The notes beneath the pieces were generated by a model that worked only from the letters and a program-made list of their open reading frames with translations, was not told the origin of the DNA and did not search any database. A stretch of 9,066 nt of DNA from Firmicutes bacterium CAG:534 (lineage in GTDB: Bacteria; Bacillota; Clostridia; Lachnospirales; Lachnospiraceae): positions 14,741 through 23,806 of the forward strand of contig FR894539.1 of assembly GCA_000436115.1 (NCBI GenBank). Reading direction: 5' to 3'. Positions within the stretch are counted from its first letter, which is position 1; the number at the start of each line of letters is the position of its first letter. Positions 6,829-9,066 of the stretch are shown in pieces. The translations under genes were made by a program, and so were the position numbers.

Positions 6829-6857
6829 AGGATAACACAAACACCGCCTTTTCACAA
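6829..6857 (-). promoter_or_regulatory. Possible SigA promoter (extended -10) for the S66 peptidase-YitT operon
   Basis: TTGTGA (6852-6857) and TATCCT (6829-6834) are separated by 17 bp, four of six matches each, and a TG one base before the -10 gives an extended -10. The start of transcription would be near 6822, about 25 bases before the ATG. Confidence 0.5.
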
Positions 6858-6880
6858 TACTAAGGCAGGGTGCATATTCT
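6851..6880 (+). promoter_or_regulatory. Possible promoter for ymxH
   Basis: TTCACA (6851-6856, five of six to TTGACA) and TATTCT (6875-6880, four of six) are 18 bp apart. Its -35 lies back to back with the -35 of the opposite peptidase promoter. The same stretch also reads CATATTCTA (6873-6881), a full match to the SigK-type -10 CATANNNTA, with an AC 17 bases upstream. Which sigma factor acts here cannot be decided by eye. Confidence 0.35.
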
Positions 6881-6897
6881 AAAATATACACCCTGCC
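6864..6897. repeat. 34-bp imperfect palindrome in the divergent control region (probable operator)
   Basis: GGCAGGGTG (6864-6872) pairs with CACCCTGCC (6889-6897); after one mismatch ATATT (6874-6878) pairs with AATAT (6883-6887), leaving a 4-base loop. Neither strand has a T run after it, so it is not an intrinsic terminator. It covers the proposed -10 of ymxH and sits just upstream of the peptidase -35, a position typical of a repressor operator. Regulator unknown. Confidence 0.6.
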
Positions 6898-6923
6898 ATC
6901 ACTTCCAGAAAGGCGGCCTATCT

Positions 6924-7157
6924 ATGTTATTTTCCGAATTAAAATGTAAGGATGTGATCAACCTGAAGGACTGCAGAAAGCTGGGCAGAATCTGCGATCT
7001 GGAATTTGACAAATGCAGCGGCCAGATCTGCAAGGTGATCATTCCCTCCGGCAACCGTTTTCTTAATATCCTTTGCCAGGAGCCGGACATCATTATTCCC
7101 TATAAGGATATCAAACAGATCGGTCCCGACATCATTATCGTAGACCTGAAATGCTAA
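6924..7157 (+). CDS. ymxH: YlmC/YmxH family sporulation protein (PRC-barrel, 77 aa)
   Basis: This is a single small beta-barrel domain of the YlmC/YmxH family. It opens with LKCKDVINLKDCRKLGRICDL, continues with the GQICKVIIPSG strand pair and ends with DIIIPYKDIKQIGPDIIIVDL, the conserved close of the family. In Bacillus the gene ylmC lies just after spoIIGA-sigE-sigG, and here it is again beside sigE but on the opposite strand. The start ATG 6924-6926 has AAAGGCGG (6909-6916) 7 bases upstream. Longer in-frame starts would lie inside the palindrome and upstream of the likely transcription start. Seven cysteines (8, 17, 24, 31, 36, 51, 77) in 77 residues is unusual and could mean metal or disulfide binding. 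The molecular role of the family is not established. Confidence 0.85.
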   Translation: MLFSELKCKDVINLKDCRKLGRICDLEFDKCSGQICKVIIPSGNRFLNILCQEPDIIIPYKDIKQIGPDIIIVDLKC

Positions 7158-7158
7158 C

Positions 7159-7902
7159 TTATGCGCTCTCCTTTAGCAGTTCCTTTTTCAGTCTCTTCAT
7201 GATCTTTTTTTCCAGCCTGGATATGTAGGACTGGGAAATGCCAAGGAGATCCGCTACTTCCTTCTGGGTCAGCTCCTGTCCGTCCCTGGTGCCAAGCCCG
7301 AACCTTAAGTTGATAATGGTTTTCTCCCTTTCAGAAAGCTTATCAATGGCCTTGAGCAGAAGCTTACGCTCCACTTCGCTTTCAATATCCCGGTAGATCA
7401 CATCCTCGTCCGTTCCCAGAATATCGGACAGGAGCAGCTCATTCCCATCCCAGTCCACATTTAAAGGCTCATCAATAGATACCTCCAGCTTGGTCTTATT
7501 GTTTCTGCGAAGATACATTAAGATCTCATTTTCAATACACCTGGAAGCATAGGTTGCCAGCTTGATATTTTTTTCCGGGTTAAAGGTATTGATGGACTTG
7601 ATCAGACCAATGGTTCCAATAGAGATCAGATCCTCCACTCCTACCCCTGTATTGTCAAATTTCTTGGCAATATAAACCACAAGCCTCAGATTATGCTCAA
7701 TAAGAATGGACTTTGCCTCATCCTCATACTCTGTTCCCAGATCGCTTATGACTTCATTTTCTTTTTCCACCTCAAGGGGCGGAGGAAGCACCTCCGATCC
7801 TCCTATATAATGAACGTCTCCCTGCCGGGAGAGCAGCAACCCAGATTCCCGTCTGTAAAGCTTAAACTGAAGCTTTCCCGGGATCGCTACCTTAAATACC
7901 AT
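7159..7902 (-). CDS. sigE: Pro-SigE, mother-cell sporulation sigma factor
   Basis: SigE directs early mother-cell transcription during sporulation. The 247-residue protein starts with a pro-sequence of about 29 residues with an amphipathic, basic stretch, followed by VHYIGGSEVLPPPL (30-43), which aligns with the region just after the SpoIIGA cleavage site in Bacillus pro-SigE. Sigma region 2 covers about 66-136, including EDLISIGTIGLIKSINTF and LATYASRCIENEILMYLRR, and the stretch DEPLNVDWDGNELLLSD (144-160) is typical of SigE. Region 4 covers about 188-243 with the helix-turn-helix TQKEVADLLGISQSYISRL. ATG 7900-7902 has AAGGAGGAG about 5 bases upstream, and spoIIGA ends 21 bp before it, so the two form the spoIIG operon. 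Its TAA is one base from the stop of converging ymxH. sigG does not follow. Confidence 0.97.
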   Translation of the reverse strand: MVFKVAIPGKLQFKLYRRESGLLLSRQGDVHYIGGSEVLPPPLEVEKENEVISDLGTEYEDEAKSILIEHNLRLVVYIAKKFDNTGVGVEDLISIGTIGLIKSINTFNPEKNIKLATYASRCIENEILMYLRRNNKTKLEVSIDEPLNVDWDGNELLLSDILGTDEDVIYRDIESEVERKLLLKAIDKLSEREKTIINLRFGLGTRDGQELTQKEVADLLGISQSYISRLEKKIMKRLKKELLKESA

Positions 7903-7923
7903 TTTTCTCCTCCTTGCTCTTTT

Positions 7924-8742
7924 TTATAGGGCCAGCTCAGGCGGCAGGATCATCTGATAACTTCCCGTACCTGACAGCTCTTCCCTGCAAACTGCGATAA
8001 TTACATGTTCTAACTGCTTCTTTTCTTCTATTCCCCATATTTCCACCTGATCCACCTCATACCCTTCCAGCATGCCGTTTTTTCTTCCGATGCTGTGATA
8101 CGGTATGAGCTTATACCTTTCAGGTCTCTGCATACTTTTCATATCTTCCCATATTTTCTGATCCAGAAGGGCTACCGGTTTTCCTGAAATGGGATCCCTT
8201 AATCCGTTTCCCGTATCCACCAGCGCCTTTACCTCCAAAGGTCCCTGATCCCCCTTCAGCTTTACCTCACAGAAAAGCTTCTTTTTCCTTTCCCTGCTTT
8301 TATGGATCACAGCCTCCAAAAGCGTCTCCAAAAAGAAAGAAAGGAAAAGGATGCAAAGGATCTTTCCCTCATGCTGCTCCCAGATCCTCCCTGCATTCTG
8401 CGAAAGCCTTGCCTTTACAAAAAGGAGAAAGCCTCCCAGCAAAAAGGAAAAAAGATATAAATATCCCATAGCCCTGATCAGTTGTTTTATTCCTTTTGTT
8501 CTGCATCCGATCTTTATCATCAGCGCTCCTGTCGCCAGCATGCCCGCTGTCATTTTTACAGACCGCGGTATCCCTGGAAGGCAGAGAATCAGACAATAAA
8601 CTGCTGCTCCCGTGAGGCTTCCTGCAAGCAGCCTGGAAAAAGTGGCAGTTTTTCCCAGAATTTTTGCCGTCAGCTTCAAAAGATACAGATCCATTACCAG
8701 ATTCAGCAGAAAAGCACTGTCAAGATATATGGCTTCCTGCAC
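7924..8742 (-). CDS. spoIIGA: SpoIIGA, membrane aspartic protease that activates pro-SigE
   Basis: SpoIIGA sits in the septum and cleaves pro-SigE after a SpoIIR signal from the forespore. The protein begins QEAIYLDSAFLLNLVMDLYL, the family start, and has five membrane segments (about 5-26, 37-55, 60-78, 90-110 and 127-147). The cytoplasmic protease domain carries the catalytic motif VDTGNGLRDPISGKPV with Asp176 as the likely catalytic residue, equivalent to Asp183 in Bacillus. I choose GTG 8740-8742 (272 residues) because the longer frame from 8790 starts upstream of the -10 box (8780-8785) and so would not be transcribed. AGGAGGTG (8754-8761) lies 11 bases before the GTG, a little far. The Bacillus protein is about 309 residues. 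It is the first gene of the operon with sigE. Confidence 0.95.
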   Translation of the reverse strand: MQEAIYLDSAFLLNLVMDLYLLKLTAKILGKTATFSRLLAGSLTGAAVYCLILCLPGIPRSVKMTAGMLATGALMIKIGCRTKGIKQLIRAMGYLYLFSFLLGGFLLFVKARLSQNAGRIWEQHEGKILCILFLSFFLETLLEAVIHKSRERKKKLFCEVKLKGDQGPLEVKALVDTGNGLRDPISGKPVALLDQKIWEDMKSMQRPERYKLIPYHSIGRKNGMLEGYEVDQVEIWGIEEKKQLEHVIIAVCREELSGTGSYQMILPPELAL

Positions 8743-8753
8743 CTTCTTACCTT

Positions 8754-8761
8754 CACCTCCT
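8754..8761 (-). promoter_or_regulatory. Ribosome binding site for spoIIGA (GTG start)
   Basis: AGGAGGTG is an almost full anti-16S match. It lies 11 bases before GTG 8742 and after the -10 box, which places the start codon downstream of it. The long spacing and the GTG may lower initiation. Confidence 0.7.
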
Positions 8762-8779
8762 CCTTTGAAGTACCAGTTC

Positions 8780-8812
8780 ATTATAAACATTAAGGCCCTC
8801 GCATTTTGTCAA
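8780..8812 (-). promoter_or_regulatory. spoIIG-type SigA promoter with a 21-bp spacer
   Basis: Perfect TTGACA (8807-8812) and perfect TATAAT (8780-8785) are 21 bp apart, too far for normal SigA use. The Bacillus spoIIG promoter has a 22-bp spacer and needs Spo0A~P bound next to the -35 so that SigA can use it. The same layout here argues for Spo0A-dependent transcription of spoIIGA-sigE, starting near 8773. Confidence 0.8.
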
Positions 8813-8824
8813 ACCATTGTTCAA
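8807..8824 (+). promoter_or_regulatory. Two 0A-box-like motifs overlapping and upstream of the spoIIGA -35
   Basis: TGTCAAA (8807-8813) matches the 0A-box core TGTCGAA at six of seven positions and overlaps the -35 of spoIIGA. TGTTCAA (8818-8824) matches at five of seven. Their starts are 11 bp apart, about one helical turn, as in tandem Spo0A sites. Binding is inferred. Confidence 0.6.
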
Positions 8825-8844
8825 AAAGGGATTATTTATCGCAT

Positions 8845-8888
8845 AAAAAAATACAGACCGGGAAATGGTTCCTTCCACCGGTCTGTAT
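8845..8888 (-). terminator. Intrinsic terminator after the M18 aminopeptidase gene
   Basis: An 11-bp perfect stem, ATACAGACCGG (8878-8888 read on the minus strand) with CCGGTCTGTAT (8851-8861), closes a 16-base loop that can pair further. Seven T residues follow (8845-8851 on the minus strand). It lies about 15 bp after the aminopeptidase stop and isolates it from the spoIIGA promoter. Confidence 0.9.
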
Positions 8889-8902
8889 CCTTCTATTTAC
8901 CT

Positions 8903-9066
8903 TTATTTTTCACAAAAGACCTGAAGCACCTTTACAAGATCCTCAACATCCATGCTTCCTGCAGTCTCTACCGCTGAATGCATGGCAAGCTGGGGAAGTC
9001 CGATGTCCACCGCCTTTATGGCTGCCTGAGCCATAGCCAGATTTCCCAGGGTGGAGCCTCCTGCCA
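8903..9066 (-). CDS. M18 family zinc aminopeptidase, C-terminal end (partial)
   Basis: The frame is open to the window edge and ends in TAA at 8903-8905, giving the last 53 residues. They read AGGSTLGNLAMAQAAIKAVD, then IGLPQLAMHSAVETAGSMDVEDLV. The pattern GGSTLG, VDIGLPQLAMHS, E and G is the C-terminal signature of M18 (aspartyl aminopeptidase type) enzymes, in which the His of AMHS is a zinc ligand. These form cytosolic tetrahedral dodecamers that remove N-terminal residues from peptides. The catalytic core and the remaining metal ligands lie outside the window. A terminator follows. Family assignment is strong for such a short piece; substrate preference cannot be told. Confidence 0.9.
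   Translation of the reverse strand, partial: AGGSTLGNLAMAQAAIKAVDIGLPQLAMHSAVETAGSMDVEDLVKVLQVFCEK

Noticed and set aside
6864..6897. Palindrome as an intrinsic terminator.
   Set aside because: Neither side carries a T run and no gene ends beside it; it lies between two divergent start sites.
8743..8790. Longer start for spoIIGA at 8790 or 8781.
   Set aside because: Both codons lie at or upstream of the -10 box, and the protein family begins at the residues following GTG 8742.
8806..9036. Plus-strand open frame across the spoIIGA promoter and the aminopeptidase end.
   Set aside because: It crosses a promoter, a terminator hairpin and the antisense of the M18 C-terminus; no coding character is seen.
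1..9066. CRISPR arrays, tRNA or rRNA genes, insertion sequences, phage genes.
   Set aside because: No repeat-spacer pattern, cloverleaf-like sequence, transposase or inverted terminal repeats was found on reading.

Overview
The window reads as a chromosomal stretch from a spore-forming anaerobic Firmicute, most likely a Lachnospiraceae-type Clostridia. The main reasons are an intact spoIIGA-sigE pair, a stand-alone Spo0A DNA-binding-domain protein, CotF-like spore coat proteins, a YlmC/YmxH protein, strong AGGAGG ribosome binding sites and moderate GC. I see no mobile element, CRISPR array, tRNA or rRNA. Coding density is very high and no gene-free gap reaches 300 bp.

Layout from left to right. 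(1) Positions 1-291 (+) hold the C-terminal end of RqcH (NFACT family), closed by an intrinsic terminator. (2) Facing it on the minus strand are two tiny CotF-like coat genes (316-576 and 589-774). (3) Next on the minus strand come a MOP-superfamily flippase (SpoVB/YtgP-MurJ type, 882-2681), glycogen synthase glgA (2703-4148) and a Spo0A-type regulator lacking the receiver domain (4222-4737). The last two each have their own SigA-like promoter. (4) Upstream of these is a two-gene unit of an S66 (LD-carboxypeptidase/MccF-like) serine peptidase (5751-6797) followed by a YitT membrane protein (4803-5738). (5) A divergent control region (6798-6923) with a 34-bp imperfect palindrome separates that unit from ymxH (6924-7157, +). 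(6) ymxH converges on sigE with one base between the stop codons. sigE (7159-7902) lies downstream of spoIIGA (7924-8742) on the minus strand. (7) The spoIIGA promoter has a 21-bp -35/-10 spacer and two 0A-box-like motifs one helical turn apart, closely resembling the Spo0A-controlled spoIIG promoter of Bacillus. (8) Upstream of it, after a strong terminator, is the C-terminal end of an M18 zinc aminopeptidase (8903-9066, -).

Taken together the window is a sporulation neighbourhood. Spo0A~P would switch on spoIIGA-sigE, SpoIIGA would cleave pro-SigE in the mother cell, and other genes supply envelope remodelling (flippase, S66 peptidase), storage polysaccharide (GlgA) and coat proteins. The least ordinary items are the receiver-less Spo0A protein next to glgA, the absence of sigG downstream of sigE, an inverted repeat that covers the ribosome binding site of the coat genes, and the palindrome in front of ymxH. 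No wholly new system is evident. Several start codons are moved here because promoter -10 boxes or ribosome binding sites exclude the longest reading frame.
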